A DNA stretch of 64,000 nucleotides from CAWCAL01 sp963695075 (GCA_963695075.1 CAVOFR010000008.1:124001-188000); one strand, 5' to 3'. Shown: positions 34,762 to 47,783, counted from the first letter of the stretch. The notes: generated by a model from the letters alone, not told the origin. Numbers and translations are program-made.

Positions 34762-35216
34762 AGATCGACCCGGCGACGAGCCATGTTTACCTGGCCCACG
34801 CCCTGTCCCAGATGGTGGCTGTCGCCGATCGGCTCGGCGACGACCTGCTCAACGTGCGACCGGTCGGCGGGCGGACGAATGCGGTCGGGGCGCTCATCGT
34901 CCACTCCTGCGCCGTCATCCGCTTCTGGTTGGGTCACGTCGCACTGGGGAACCCGACGAGCCGTGACCGGGATGCAGAGTTCGAGAGCGCGATCACGGTC
35001 GTCGGCGCCCGGGAACTGGTCGACGTGACACTCTGCGCCGCTCGTGCCGACCTCGAGCGTCTTGCCGATGGCGGGGTGCAGGCCGACCCCGTCCTGCGAC
35101 AGTTCCTGCCCGGTGGCGACCAGTCCGATGACGCTCTGGTCCTGCACGTGATCGAGGAGCTGTTCCAGCACCTCGGTCACGCCGAGCTCAGCGCGGACGT
35201 TCTGACCGCCAGGTGA
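34758..35216 (+). CDS. DinB-like (DUF664) protein
   Basis: A 152-residue all-helical protein. The pattern of conserved His residues (LIVHSCAVIRFWLGH in the second helix and LHVIEELFQHLGHAE near the end) matches the metal-binding four-helix DinB/DUF664 fold, which includes bacillithiol/mycothiol transferases and proteins of unknown role. Function is not assigned. It is the last gene of the run starting at argC; GTG overlaps the NUDIX stop. Confidence 0.6.
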   Translation: MKIDPATSHVYLAHALSQMVAVADRLGDDLLNVRPVGGRTNAVGALIVHSCAVIRFWLGHVALGNPTSRDRDAEFESAITVVGARELVDVTLCAARADLERLADGGVQADPVLRQFLPGGDQSDDALVLHVIEELFQHLGHAELSADVLTAR

Positions 35217-35224
35217 TCGGTCCC

Positions 35225-35740
35225 CTACACGTCCATCGGGGTGCCGCACTCGACCATCGAATTGGCCAGTGCCACCTGGTCGATGTCGGCCGTCAGGCGG
35301 TCGCGATCGTCACGGACGGTGATGAGGAAGCGCGCGTCGGGGTCCTCGAGGAGGGCGGCGGCATACTCGTATCGGGCATCCAGGTAGAACTCGTAGTCGT
35401 CGAGCCAATCGTGAAGCCAGCCGTCGTCGGGGTCGTCGGGCGGGGGAGCGACGGCCCGCAGCTCGTCCACCATGTCGACGAGGAGGTCGGTGGCCTCGAC
35501 CACCACGACCGAGCGTTCCGAGGCCGATTCCGCCTGCAGCGGGGTCGGGAGCTCCTCGATGTTCGCGACCACCTCCACACAGATCGCTCGTGCGGCCGGT
35601 GGGAATGACTCATCGGCGATCGTGTTGGCGGGGTCGGCCCGACCGGCCACGGTGAAGACGTAGATCCACGTCCCGACCAGGACCAGGATGACGGTGGCCG
35701 CGGCTCCGCGGCCCAGATTGCGTCGCATTCGGTCGTTCAC
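35225..35740 (-). CDS. Membrane-anchored protein of unknown function
   Basis: A 171-residue protein starting at GTG 35740. A single N-terminal membrane helix (AAATVILVLVGTWIYVF, about residues 13-29) is followed by an acidic extracytoplasmic domain with two Cys residues (AICVEVV and MVECGTP) that may form a disulfide. I do not recognise the family. It converges with the DinB-like gene and is divergent from tyrS. Confidence 0.6.
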   Translation of the reverse strand: MNDRMRRNLGRGAAATVILVLVGTWIYVFTVAGRADPANTIADESFPPAARAICVEVVANIEELPTPLQAESASERSVVVVEATDLLVDMVDELRAVAPPPDDPDDGWLHDWLDDYEFYLDARYEYAAALLEDPDARFLITVRDDRDRLTADIDQVALANSMVECGTPMDV

Positions 35741-35831
35741 CCGCCCAAGCCTGGCACGCCGTCACGGGGTCGACCCAGGCGGCCGGGGGACATGGCGGCG
35801 GGAAAGGCGTGGCAGAGGCTGCCGGCGGCCC

Positions 35832-35837
35832 TACCAT
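35832..35837 (+). promoter_or_regulatory. Candidate -10 element of a leaderless tyrS promoter
   Basis: TACCAT lies 6 nt before the ATG of tyrS. No clear -35 is seen. Confidence 0.33.
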
Positions 35838-35843
35838 CCCGCG

Positions 35844-37127
35844 ATGGCCCCTGGAACCGACGTACTCGACGATCTGGACGAGCGCGGTCTCATCCACGAC
35901 TCCACCGATCGTTCGCAGCTCGACGCGCTTCTGGACGAGGGGCCGACCACGCTCTACTACGGCTGCGATCCCACCGCCGACAGCCTGCACGTCGGCAACC
36001 TGTTCGGTCTCCTCGTCCTGCGCCGCTTCCAGGATGCCGGCCATCGACCGATCGCCCTGGCCGGTGGGGCCACGGGTATGGTCGGCGATCCGTCGGGCCG
36101 CTCCGACGAACGGAACCTCCTCGACTCGGCGACCCTCGAGCGAAACGTCGGTCGGATCGAGGTGCAGCTTGCGCAGTTCCTCGACTTCGAGACGCCGGGA
36201 GCCAATCGGGCGTTGCTGGTCGACAACCGAACGTGGACCGAACCCATCTCCGTCCTGGAGTTCTTCCGGGACGTCGGCAAGTACGTGACCGTCAATCAGA
36301 TGATCGCGAAGGATTCGATTCGGGCGCGATTCGAGGGCACGGCCGGGATCTCGTTCACCGAATTCAGCTACATGCTGCTTCAGGCCAACGACTTCGCCTG
36401 GCTGGCCGAGCACGAGGACTGCCACCTCCAGATCGGAGGCTCGGACCAATGGGGCAACATCACGGCAGGCATAGATCTCATCCGCCGGCGACTGGGCCTG
36501 ACGGTCCACGGGCTGACGTGGCCTCTGATGACCCGGGCCGACGGCGCGAAGTTCGGCAAGACCGCTGATGGCGCCGTGTGGCTGGCGGCCGATCGAACCT
36601 CCCCGTATCAGTTCTTCCAGTACTGGATGCAGGTCGACGACGCCGACGTGGAGCGGTTTCTCCTGCAGCTGACGCTGCTACCGGTCCGGGAGTGTCGGGC
36701 CATCGCGGCCGCCCACGAGCTCGAGCCCCACCGTCGCGAGGGCCAGCGGCGGTTGGGTCGGGAGGTCACCGGCCTGGTTCACGGGGCTGATGCGTTGGCG
36801 GCCGCCGAGTCGGCCAGTGACATCCTCTTCGGTCGCCCGCTCGAGGGGGCCGACGGCGCAGCCTTCGAAGTGCTCGCCCGGGAGGTGCCCGGGACGGAAG
36901 TCGCACGGGAACGGCTGGCCGGAGGCATGCCGATCGTCGATCTCCTGGCCGAATCAGGTCTGGCCCGATCCAAGGGCGAAGTGCGCAAGAACCCGGCCGG
37001 GTTCTCGCTCAACAACGAACGCATCGATCTCGACCAGATCGTCACGCTCGACGACCTCGAGGCCGGTCGGTTCCTGCTCCTGCGGAAGGGCAAGCGGAGC
37101 CACCACCTGGTCGCGGCAGTCGAGTGA
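35844..37127 (+). CDS. tyrS: Tyrosine-tRNA ligase
   Basis: A 427-residue class I synthetase. The HIGH equivalent is HVGN (in CDPTADSLHVGNLFGLL, about residue 46), the substrate region has GGSDQWGNITAGIDLI (about 195-210), and the KMSKS loop is KFGKT (about 236). The C-terminal S4 RNA-binding domain (about 350-427) has GLARSKGEVRKNPAGFSLNN. ATG 35844 is supported by the upstream -10 box. Confidence 0.95.
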   Translation: MAPGTDVLDDLDERGLIHDSTDRSQLDALLDEGPTTLYYGCDPTADSLHVGNLFGLLVLRRFQDAGHRPIALAGGATGMVGDPSGRSDERNLLDSATLERNVGRIEVQLAQFLDFETPGANRALLVDNRTWTEPISVLEFFRDVGKYVTVNQMIAKDSIRARFEGTAGISFTEFSYMLLQANDFAWLAEHEDCHLQIGGSDQWGNITAGIDLIRRRLGLTVHGLTWPLMTRADGAKFGKTADGAVWLAADRTSPYQFFQYWMQVDDADVERFLLQLTLLPVRECRAIAAAHELEPHRREGQRRLGREVTGLVHGADALAAAESASDILFGRPLEGADGAAFEVLAREVPGTEVARERLAGGMPIVDLLAESGLARSKGEVRKNPAGFSLNNERIDLDQIVTLDDLEAGRFLLLRKGKRSHHLVAAVE

Positions 37128-37158
37128 CGCGACCCCGACGGCGATCCGCTCGGTCGTC

Positions 37159-38550
37159 GTGACGTTCAACTCCCTCGAGTACCTGCTGTTCCTGCCTCTG
37201 GTGGTGGGGCTCTACCGGCTTTTCCCGCGTCGGGGACGGCAGTGGCTGCTCCTGGTGGCGTCCTACGTGTTCTACGGCGCCTGGGACTGGCGGTTCTGTG
37301 GTTTGCTGGCGATCTCGACCGTCACCGACTTCACCATCGGCCGGCGACTTTCGGTCGTCGACGGAGAGCGCACCCGCCGGCGACTTCTCCTGATGAGCGT
37401 TGTGGTGAATCTGGGCATCCTCGCCACCTTCAAGTACTACGGGTTCTTCACCGACGGGCTGCGCGACCTGCTCTCGGTCGTCGGGTTGGAACCGAACGTG
37501 GGAACACTCGAGCTCGTTCTCCCGGTCGGGATCAGCTTCTACACCTTCCAGACGCTGGCCTACACCATCGATGTGTATCGCCGGCACGTCGAGCCGTGCC
37601 GCGACCCGGTGGTGTTCGGTGTCTACGTGGCCTACTTCCCCCAGTTGGTAGCCGGACCGATCGAACGAGCTGGACGCCTGATTCCTCAGTTGGAGCGAGC
37701 CGAAACCGAGCTCGATGCGACTCGGGTGAGCAGCGCGCTCGCCTTGATCCTGACCGGGCTGGCCAAGAAGGTCGTCCTCGCCGACCAGTTGGCCCCGATC
37801 GCCGACGAGGCGTTCTCCGAGGGCTCGGGGACCACCGTGTCCGCGATCGTGGGTGTCGTCGCCTTCGCGGGCCAGATCTACGGTGACTTCTCGGGCTACA
37901 CCGACATCGCCCGGGGCTCCTCGCGACTCCTGGGGGTCGAACTGGTCGAGAACTTCCGCCAGCCGTACCTCTCACCATCGATCACGCAGTTCTGGCGGCG
38001 ATGGCACATCTCGCTGTCGACCTGGTTGCGCGACTACGTCTACATCCCATTGGGCGGCAATCGGGGTGGTCGGCTGGCCACCGGCCGCAATCTGATGCTC
38101 ACCATGCTGCTGGGAGGACTCTGGCACGGCGCGGCATGGACCTTCGTCGTCTGGGGCGGGTTGCACGGCCTCTATCTCCTCATCGAGAGATCCCTCCGCG
38201 TCGACCAACGCCGGCGCGGTCCGGCGATGACGTTCGTCGGTGGAATCGTCACGTTCGCGGCCGTTCTCTTCGCATGGATCTTCTTCCGGTCCCCGGACAT
38301 CGCGTCGGCATGGGACTACCTCGTGGGGTTCACCCGATGGGGCGGATGGGACCTCTCGACCGGTGGGTGGGCCTGGTTCGTCGGGGCGACGGTGGCCCTG
38401 GCCGCCCACGACCTGCTGCGACCCCGGATGGATCGCCACAGTGTGCTGCGCCGGCCCGTTCTGAGCGGGCTCGCGGCCGGGGCGATGGTCGTGGCGGTTG
38501 TCGTCGTGTCCGGGGGGACTTCGGTCCCGTTCATCTACTTCCAGTTCTGA
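37159..38550 (+). CDS. MBOAT-family membrane O-acyltransferase (AlgI-like)
   Basis: A 463-residue polytopic membrane protein with about ten hydrophobic segments. Family motifs are FWRRWHISLSTWLRDYVYIP (about residues 278-297) and the catalytic His in GGLWHGAAWTFVVWGG (about 319-334). AlgI-type MBOAT proteins move acyl groups across the membrane onto exported polysaccharides, usually with an SGNH/AlgJ-like partner. None is present here, so the acceptor is unknown. GTG 37159 starts a typical N-terminus (FNSLEYLLFLPLVVGLYRLF). It is followed directly by the rRNA promoter. Confidence 0.88.
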   Translation: MTFNSLEYLLFLPLVVGLYRLFPRRGRQWLLLVASYVFYGAWDWRFCGLLAISTVTDFTIGRRLSVVDGERTRRRLLLMSVVVNLGILATFKYYGFFTDGLRDLLSVVGLEPNVGTLELVLPVGISFYTFQTLAYTIDVYRRHVEPCRDPVVFGVYVAYFPQLVAGPIERAGRLIPQLERAETELDATRVSSALALILTGLAKKVVLADQLAPIADEAFSEGSGTTVSAIVGVVAFAGQIYGDFSGYTDIARGSSRLLGVELVENFRQPYLSPSITQFWRRWHISLSTWLRDYVYIPLGGNRGGRLATGRNLMLTMLLGGLWHGAAWTFVVWGGLHGLYLLIERSLRVDQRRRGPAMTFVGGIVTFAAVLFAWIFFRSPDIASAWDYLVGFTRWGGWDLSTGGWAWFVGATVALAAHDLLRPRMDRHSVLRRPVLSGLAAGAMVVAVVVVSGGTSVPFIYFQF

Positions 38551-38595
38551 CCGTCCCCCCTTCCGTCCTGAATCGGAGATTTCCTGCCGATTGGG

Positions 38596-38624
38596 TTGAC
38601 ACCCGCCAGTGGGCTGGATACATT
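38596..38624 (+). promoter_or_regulatory. rRNA operon promoter
   Basis: TTGACA (38596-38601), a 17-bp spacer and TACATT (38619-38624) form a near-consensus promoter about 325 bp before the 16S gene. Confidence 0.8.
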
Positions 38625-38950
38625 AGCGAGCCGCACCGAACGCACACCCTCACAGGTGAGTGCCTCTTCGGTTCGGACGCTGTACCTCCGCTTCGAGCGC
38701 GTGCGGCTAGAGCTTGGTCGTCCTCGACGACCGCCGCTCCTTGAAAACGGAAGAGAGGATGACAACAGCGAGTGCGGGCGATGTCATCGCGTGGCACCAC
38801 CTTCGGGTGGAGCGACGACATCGACCCTTAAAGATAGTGAGAGCGTCGGTTCACGGCTACGGCCGCGAGTCGGCGTGTTCGTCGGGTGTGCCAGCACCGA
38901 GGCGAACAACACGGATCATTCTCTTCGGCCTTCGGGCTGAGGAGCGATTC
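38625..38950 (+). promoter_or_regulatory. rRNA 5' leader
   Basis: A gene-free leader between promoter and 16S. It contains the boxA-like motif at 38742-38753. Near its 3' end ACACGG can pair with CCGTGT downstream of 16S as a possible processing stem, though I could not resolve that stem fully. Confidence 0.6.
38742..38753 (+). promoter_or_regulatory. boxA-like antitermination motif in the rrn leader
   Basis: TGAAAACGGAAG, preceded by CGCTCCT, resembles the CTTTGAAAACT antitermination element of actinobacterial rrn leaders. The same 12 bases occur in the infC leader. Confidence 0.5.
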
Positions 38951-40795
<1,845 letters not shown>

Positions 40796-41339
40796 GTTCA
40801 AGCTACGAAGAGCCAACGGTGGATGCCTTGGCGTCTACTACCGAAGAAGGACGTGAGAGGCTGCGAAAAGCCACGGCGAGGCGCCGACTAGCCTTCGACC
40901 CGTGGATGTCCGAATGGGGAAACCCACTACCCGTCATGGGGTAGTACTCCGGTCTGAACACATAGGACCGGTAGAGGGAACCGGGTGAACTGAAACATCT
41001 AAGTAACCCGTAGGAAAGGAAAGCAACCGCGACTCCCTGAGTAGTGGCGAGCGAAAAGGGAACAGCCTAAACTTGTCCGGTGCAATAGCCTGATGGCGTT
41101 GCCGGGCGGGGGTCGTGGGGCCCATGGGATCGAGCATCAGATCGATCACAGAGTTACCAATCAGTTGATTAGCAGAAGCGTTCTGGAACGGCGCGCCACA
41201 GCGGGTAAGAGCCCCGTATGCGAAAATCACACTGACTCTGCATGGTGTACCCGAGTATCGCCGGACCCGAGAAATCCGGCGTGAATCAGCGAGGACCACC
41301 TCGTAAGGCTAAGTATACGTAGACGACCGATAGCGAACG

Positions 41340-41370
<31 letters not shown>

Positions 41371-41940
41371 GGGAGGGGAGTGAAATAGTACCTGAAACCG
41401 TTGGTTTACAATCAGTCAAAGCGTCGTAGCGTCCCCTTCGGGAGACGTTGCCGCGATGGCGTGCCTTTTGAAGAATGAGCCTGCGAGTTATGGTATGTGG
41501 CAAGGTTAACCCGCGAGGGGAAGCCGGAGCGAAAGCGAGTCTGAACAGGGCGTAGAGTCGCATGCTGTAGACCCGAAGCCGAGTGATCTATCCATGGGCA
41601 GTGGGAAGCGGGGGTAAGACCCCGTGGACGCGCGAACCGACCTAGGTTGAAAACTGGGCGGATGACCTGTGGATAGGGGTGAAAGGCCAATCAAACTCGG
41701 TGATAGCTGGTTCTCCGCGAAATGCATTTAGGTGCAGCGTCGCGTGTTCAGTCATGGAGGTAGAGCACTGGATGGGTTAGGGGGCCTACAAGCTTACCGA
41801 CCCCAACCAAACTCCGAATGCCATGACTCCATAGCGCGGCAGTGAGACCATGGGGGATGAGCTTCATGGTCGAGAGGGAAACAGCCCAGACCGCCGGCTA
41901 AGGCCCCTAATTCCAAACTAAGTGGAAAACGATGTGGGAT

Positions 41941-41982
<42 letters not shown>

Positions 41983-42868
41983 GAAAGAGTGCGTAACAGC
42001 TCACTGGTCGAGTGATCCTGCGCGGACAATGTAACGGGGCTCAAGTTTGGAGCCGAAGCCGCGGATGCAACGTTTACGTTGCGTGGTAGCGGAGCGTCGA
42101 TCTTGGAGCGAAGCGGCGGTGTGAACCGTCGTGGACCGAGGTCGAGTGAGAATGCAGGCATGAGTAGCGAGAGAGGGGTGAGAAACCCCTCCGCCGAAAA
42201 CCCAAGGGTTCCTGGGCAAGGCTAATCCTCCCAGGGTAAGTCGGGAGCTAAGGCGAGGCCGAAAGGCGTAGTCGATGCACAACCGGTTGATATTCCGGTA
42301 CCGCCGTGTCCGCGCCCACGCTGATCCACTGTTGCTAAGGGGATGTCACGCCTTCGGGTGTGAACGAACCGACCCACGGTGAGGACGCGAGCAATGAGGG
42401 GACGCAGGAGGGCAGGTGATCCCAGGCGATGGTAGTCCTGGGGCAAGCGTGTAGGGAGAGGACCAGGCAAATCCGGGCCTCATACATCCTGAGACGCGAC
42501 GCCGAACCGAAACAGGTGAAGTCACTGATCCCATGCTGCCTAGAAAAGCCTCTAGCCAGCTGACACGGTGCCCGTACCCCAAACCAACACAGGTGGGTAG
42601 GTAGAGAATACCAAGGCGATCGGGAGAACTGTGGTTAAGGAACTCGGCAAATTACCTCCGTAACTTCGGGAGAAGGAGGACCTCGGTATCGTGACGGACT
42701 TCGCGTCCTGAGCGAGAAGAGGTGACACAAACCAGGGGAAAGCGACTGTTTACTAAAAACACAGCAGCGTGCGAAGCCGTAAGGCGCTGTATACGCTGTG
42801 ACGCCTGCCCAGTGCCGGAAGGTTACGGGGACGGGTTAGCTGCCGTAGGGTAGCGAAGCTCTGAACCT

Positions 42869-43665
<797 letters not shown>

Positions 43666-43917
43666 CGACTTTCCCACTGTCTCAACCACAGACCCGGCGA
43701 AATTGAAGTACGAGTAAAGATGCTCGTTAGCTGCAGAAGGACGGAAAGACCCCGTGGACCTTCACTACAACTTGATGTTGAGGTTTGGTATGCGTTGTGT
43801 AGGATAGGTGGGAGACGAGGAAACGATGGCGCTAGTCATCGTGGAGTCAACCTTGAAATACCACCCTGCGTTTGCTGAGCCTCTAACCTCGGTCCGTTAT
43901 CCGGATCAGGGACAGCG

Positions 43918-43951
<34 letters not shown>

Positions 43952-43952
43952 C

Positions 43953-43987
<35 letters not shown>

Positions 43988-44174
43988 CTGGTCGGCCATC
44001 AGGCGTTGAGTGCAATGGCACAAGGGAGCTTGACTGTAAGACCTACAGGTCAAACAGGGACGAAAGTCGGGCATAGTGATCCGGCGGTTGCGTGTGGAAG
44101 CGCCGTCGCTCAACGGATAAAAGGTACCCCGGGGATAACAGGCTCATCTTCCCCAAGAGTCCATATCGACGGGA

Positions 44175-44257
<83 letters not shown>

Positions 44258-44273
44258 TACGCGAGCTGGGTTT

Positions 44274-44304
<31 letters not shown>

Positions 44305-44422
44305 TCTGCAGCCGAAGGTGAATTGAGGAAAGCTGTCCGTAGTACGAGAGGACCCGGACGGACGCAGCTCTAGTGTGCCAGTTGTTCCGCCAGGAGCATG
44401 GCTGGTTAGCCACCTGCGGAAG

Positions 44423-44456
<34 letters not shown>

Positions 44457-44585
44457 GTTCCAAGATGAGTTCACCCACTGGGTCAACCAGGTAAGGCCCG
44501 TGGTAGACCACCACGTCGATAGGCCGGAGGTGTAAGCACAGCAATGTGTTCAGCCGACCGGTACTAATCGGCCGAGGGCTTGACT

Positions 44586-44742
44586 GTTCTCGATGGACGT
44601 TCGTGCTCGCTATGGACAGCTCAACGGCAGCTCTTCGAGTTGCTTGGGGCAATCCGTTGGGTTGCCCGGGCGGGAACATCGTTCCCGGTTCTTGAGAAAC
44701 ACAGCGGCCTCTTCTGCGAAATCAGAGGCCGGCTTGTCATAG
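44586..44742 (+). other. 23S-5S spacer
   Basis: It contains the 3' strand of the 23S processing stem (TTCTCGA 44587-44593 and CGTGCTCGCTATG 44602-44614). An 8-bp hairpin, CGGCCTCT/AGAGGCCG (44705-44712 and 44724-44731), precedes 5S. No tRNA is present. Confidence 0.7.
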
Positions 44743-44861
<119 letters not shown>

Positions 44862-44870
44862 TTCGCAACT

Positions 44871-44900
44871 CGAGAACCCCGCCATCCGGCGGGGTTCTCG
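44871..44900 (+). terminator. Intrinsic terminator of the rrn operon
   Basis: A perfect 13-bp stem (CGAGAACCCCGCC with GGCGGGGTTCTCG) and a 4-nt loop ATCC, followed by TCGTTTCG. Confidence 0.85.
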
Positions 44901-44963
44901 TCGTTTCGGGCCGCTACGCTGCGCCGATGTCCCCCCAACCGACCTATCCGAACGATCCGGCCC

Positions 44964-46016
44964 GTGGCTGATCGATCCTCGGGCGGAAGCCGGGGCCGCC
45001 CCGGTGAGCGAAAGGGTGGATCTCGATCGCGGGACCGCAAACCCGGCGACCGGCGCACCGGCGGCAAGCCCGCGAGCTCGGCAAAGGGTCCAGGCGGAAG
45101 CCGAGGCACGGGACGTGGGCCGACGCGTGGAGGAAAATCGGGCGGCGGCTACTCCGCCCGACCCGAGCCGGCCCGGGAGGGACCGAAGAAGTGGGGCGGA
45201 GTGGCTCGACGCGGAGCTGCCCGCGTCCGCTCCACCGATACCTCGCGGGACCAGGCCATGGAGCCGGAGCGAGGGGAGCCGCCCGAGCCCAGCCAGGTGG
45301 TCTGGGACGTCGAGGAGCCCGACGACGACTTGCAGACGCAGGCCCGGGGTGCGGTGTCGAGGGGCGGCAAACCTGCCCGCCGGCGGGCACCGAAGGTCAA
45401 TCTGGACGACATCGAGATCCCGGGAAAGCTGACGAAGAAGGAACGGCAGAAGGTCGACACGGCGCTCAGTGACGCTGGCAGCGCGTTCGCGGCCGGCCGG
45501 TTCCGGGATGCGAGACGCGAGCTCGGTCCGCTGCTCGAGCGCTGGCCCGACGTCGTCGAAGTCCGCGAACTGGCCGGTCTGACGGCCTACCGGCTCGAGC
45601 ACTACCGCAAGGCCATCGAACACCTGGAGGCCTTCGCCCGAATGACCGGGAGTGCCGACCAACATCCACCCCTGGCTGACAGCCATCGGGCCCAGCGACA
45701 CTGGAAGCGGGTCGACGAGCTCTGGGACGAGCTTCGCGAGCAATCGCCGAGCGCCGAGCTGGTCACCGAGGGCCGGATCGTAACGGCGGGCAGCCTGGCC
45801 GACCGGGGGAATCTCACCGAGGGCATCAAGCTTCTCGAACGGGGCTGGTCGCTGCCCGGGAGGCCGAAGGAGCACCATCTCCGCCGGGCGTACGCCCTGG
45901 CCGATCTCTACGAGCGGGCCGGGGAGCTCCCGCAGGCTCGGAACCTCTTCGCGTCCATCAACCGAGCCGACCCCGACTTCGCCGACGTCACGAAACGACT
46001 CCGCTCCCTGGCGTGA
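44964..46016 (+). CDS. TPR-repeat protein with disordered basic N-terminus
   Basis: A 350-residue protein from GTG 44964. Residues 1 to about 95 are almost entirely Gly, Arg, Ser, Lys and Pro and probably disordered; an acidic stretch follows, then about 140-345 form helical repeats of TPR type (GRFRDARRELGPLLERWPD, LEHYRKAIEHLEAFARM, YALADLYERAGELPQARNLF). It may be a scaffold or an RNA-associated protein; no function is assigned. It begins 64 bp after the rrn terminator and may have its own promoter there. Confidence 0.7.
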   Translation: MADRSSGGSRGRPGERKGGSRSRDRKPGDRRTGGKPASSAKGPGGSRGTGRGPTRGGKSGGGYSARPEPAREGPKKWGGVARRGAARVRSTDTSRDQAMEPERGEPPEPSQVVWDVEEPDDDLQTQARGAVSRGGKPARRRAPKVNLDDIEIPGKLTKKERQKVDTALSDAGSAFAAGRFRDARRELGPLLERWPDVVEVRELAGLTAYRLEHYRKAIEHLEAFARMTGSADQHPPLADSHRAQRHWKRVDELWDELREQSPSAELVTEGRIVTAGSLADRGNLTEGIKLLERGWSLPGRPKEHHLRRAYALADLYERAGELPQARNLFASINRADPDFADVTKRLRSLA

Positions 46017-46128
46017 CCGTGACTGTCACAGCCTCTTCGTAGGCTCGGTGGTGCGCCGGACGACTTCCCCTCGTCACGAACCTGCTCGTCCGTCATCGAC
46101 GGTCGGGCGCGACCTTCGAGGTGGCCCC

Positions 46129-46485
46129 ATGTCCGATCTGTCGTCCCAGCCCCTGTCCGACCGCAACCTGGTGCAGCTGGTGGGCACCGTGCGCACCGAT
46201 CCCGAGTGGCATCCTCGCAAGGCGAGTCAGGCGTGCTGCTTCGAGTTGACGGTGGACGCCGGCCCCGGGCCACCAGCACGAGTGCCGGTGGCCTGGGTCG
46301 ATCCGCCGCGCCGGGCGGACATCGTGCGGGCGGGGTGTCGGCTCGTGGTCGTGGGGCAGCTCTCGCAGAGGTTCTTCCGGGTCGGGGGACGGACCCTGGC
46401 CCGAACGGAGGTGCTGGCGCAGGATGTGGTCCCGGCTCGAAGTCGCCAGAGGGCAGACCGAGCTCTCTCCCGGACCGGGGGCTGA
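46129..46485 (+). CDS. OB-fold protein resembling single-stranded DNA-binding protein
   Basis: A 118-residue protein. NLVQLVGTVRTDPEWHPRKA and FELTVDAGPGPPARVPVAWV follow the strand order of the SSB OB-fold, with RLVVVGQLSQRFFRVGGRT matching the later strands. It lacks the acidic C-terminal tip of the main SSB, so it is more likely an accessory SSB-like protein. ATG 46129 is the last good start before the fold. Confidence 0.6.
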   Translation: MSDLSSQPLSDRNLVQLVGTVRTDPEWHPRKASQACCFELTVDAGPGPPARVPVAWVDPPRRADIVRAGCRLVVVGQLSQRFFRVGGRTLARTEVLAQDVVPARSRQRADRALSRTGG

Positions 46486-46593
46486 GTTCCGGGTCCGGTC
46501 CCGCGAACCTCGCCGTGGCCTTGGCGGTGACCGGCGGCCGGTGCCTACCCTTGGTCGAGTCGTCACTACCCCCGAGGATCGCAGGAGAAAGCC

Positions 46594-47646
46594 GTGGATG
46601 TTCAGAGTCTGTTGGGTGATGCCGCCGAGCCACTCCTGACCTACGAGGCCAGGGCCATCCCCAAGGAGAACCTGACGCTCCCCGGGCCCGATTTCGTCGA
46701 TCGAGTGTTCACGATCTCGGACCGATCCGCTCAGGTGATGCGGAACCTCCAGAGCCTCCATGACCACGGCCGACTGGCCGGAACCGGCTACGTCAGCATC
46801 CTGCCTGTCGACCAGGGCATCGAGCACACCGCAGCGGCGTCGTTTGCTCCCAACCCGGCCTATTTCGATCCGGCCAACATCGTCGAACTCGCCATCAACG
46901 GCGGCTGCAACGCCGTCGCCACCACGTTCGGAGTCCTGGGCGCGGTGAGCCGCAAGTACGCGCATCGGATTCCCTTCATCGTCAAGCTGAACCACAACGA
47001 GCTGCTGACCTACCCCAACACCTTCGACCAGATCATGTTCGGCAGTGTCGATCAGGCGCACGAGCTCGGCGCGGCCGGGGTCGGTGCGACCATCTATTTC
47101 GGCTCCGACGAATCGGACCGGCAGATCCAGGAGGTGGCCGAGGCATTCGCCCGAGCCCACGAGCTCGGCATGTTCACCGTCTTGTGGTGCTATCTCAGGA
47201 ACTCGGACTTCAAGGTCGACGGCGTCGACTACCACGCGTCCGCCGACGCCACCGCCCAGGCCAATCATCTCGGCGTCACGCTCGAAGCCGACATCATCAA
47301 GCAGAAGCTGCCCGAGAACAACGGCGCCTTCCGAGCCATCCCGGGCCTCGGCAAGACCCACGATCTCGTGTATGACCAGCTGACGACCGACAACCCCATC
47401 GATCTCTGCCGTTGGCAGGTGGCCAACTGCTACATGGGCCGCATCGGTCTGATCAACTCGGGCGGTGCTTCCTCGGGTGCCAGCGACAAGGCAGAAGCCG
47501 TGCGGACCGCAGTGATCAACAAGCGAGCCGGCGGCACCGGGCTGATCAGCGGCCGCAAGGCCTTCCAGCGACCGATGGACGAAGGCGTCGATCTTCTGAA
47601 CGCCATCCAGGACGTCTACCTGGACGGCGGAATCACGGTCGCCTGA
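46594..47646 (+). CDS. Fructose-bisphosphate aldolase, class I (archaeal/DhnA type)
   Basis: A 350-residue TIM-barrel aldolase. Segments typical of FbaB/DhnA are VSILPVDQGIEHTAAASF (about residues 67-84), PFIVKLNHNELLTY (about 128-141) with the Schiff-base Lys region, and late-strand GRIGLINSGGASSG and LISGRKAFQRPMDEGVDLLN. GTG 46594 follows GCAGGAGAAAGCC, a strong ribosome binding site. It acts in glycolysis or gluconeogenesis. Confidence 0.88.
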   Translation: MDVQSLLGDAAEPLLTYEARAIPKENLTLPGPDFVDRVFTISDRSAQVMRNLQSLHDHGRLAGTGYVSILPVDQGIEHTAAASFAPNPAYFDPANIVELAINGGCNAVATTFGVLGAVSRKYAHRIPFIVKLNHNELLTYPNTFDQIMFGSVDQAHELGAAGVGATIYFGSDESDRQIQEVAEAFARAHELGMFTVLWCYLRNSDFKVDGVDYHASADATAQANHLGVTLEADIIKQKLPENNGAFRAIPGLGKTHDLVYDQLTTDNPIDLCRWQVANCYMGRIGLINSGGASSGASDKAEAVRTAVINKRAGGTGLISGRKAFQRPMDEGVDLLNAIQDVYLDGGITVA

Positions 47647-47783
47647 TCGTCGTCGTCGCCGTCAGCGACGTCGACTACCGGTTTCTTCTCATTCCTCGGT
47701 CGACTCGGCCCGAATCGCTGTCTGATCCTCTATCGTCCAGACCGCGGGCGCCGGCTGGGCCCGATCCACTCCTGGGAGATCCC

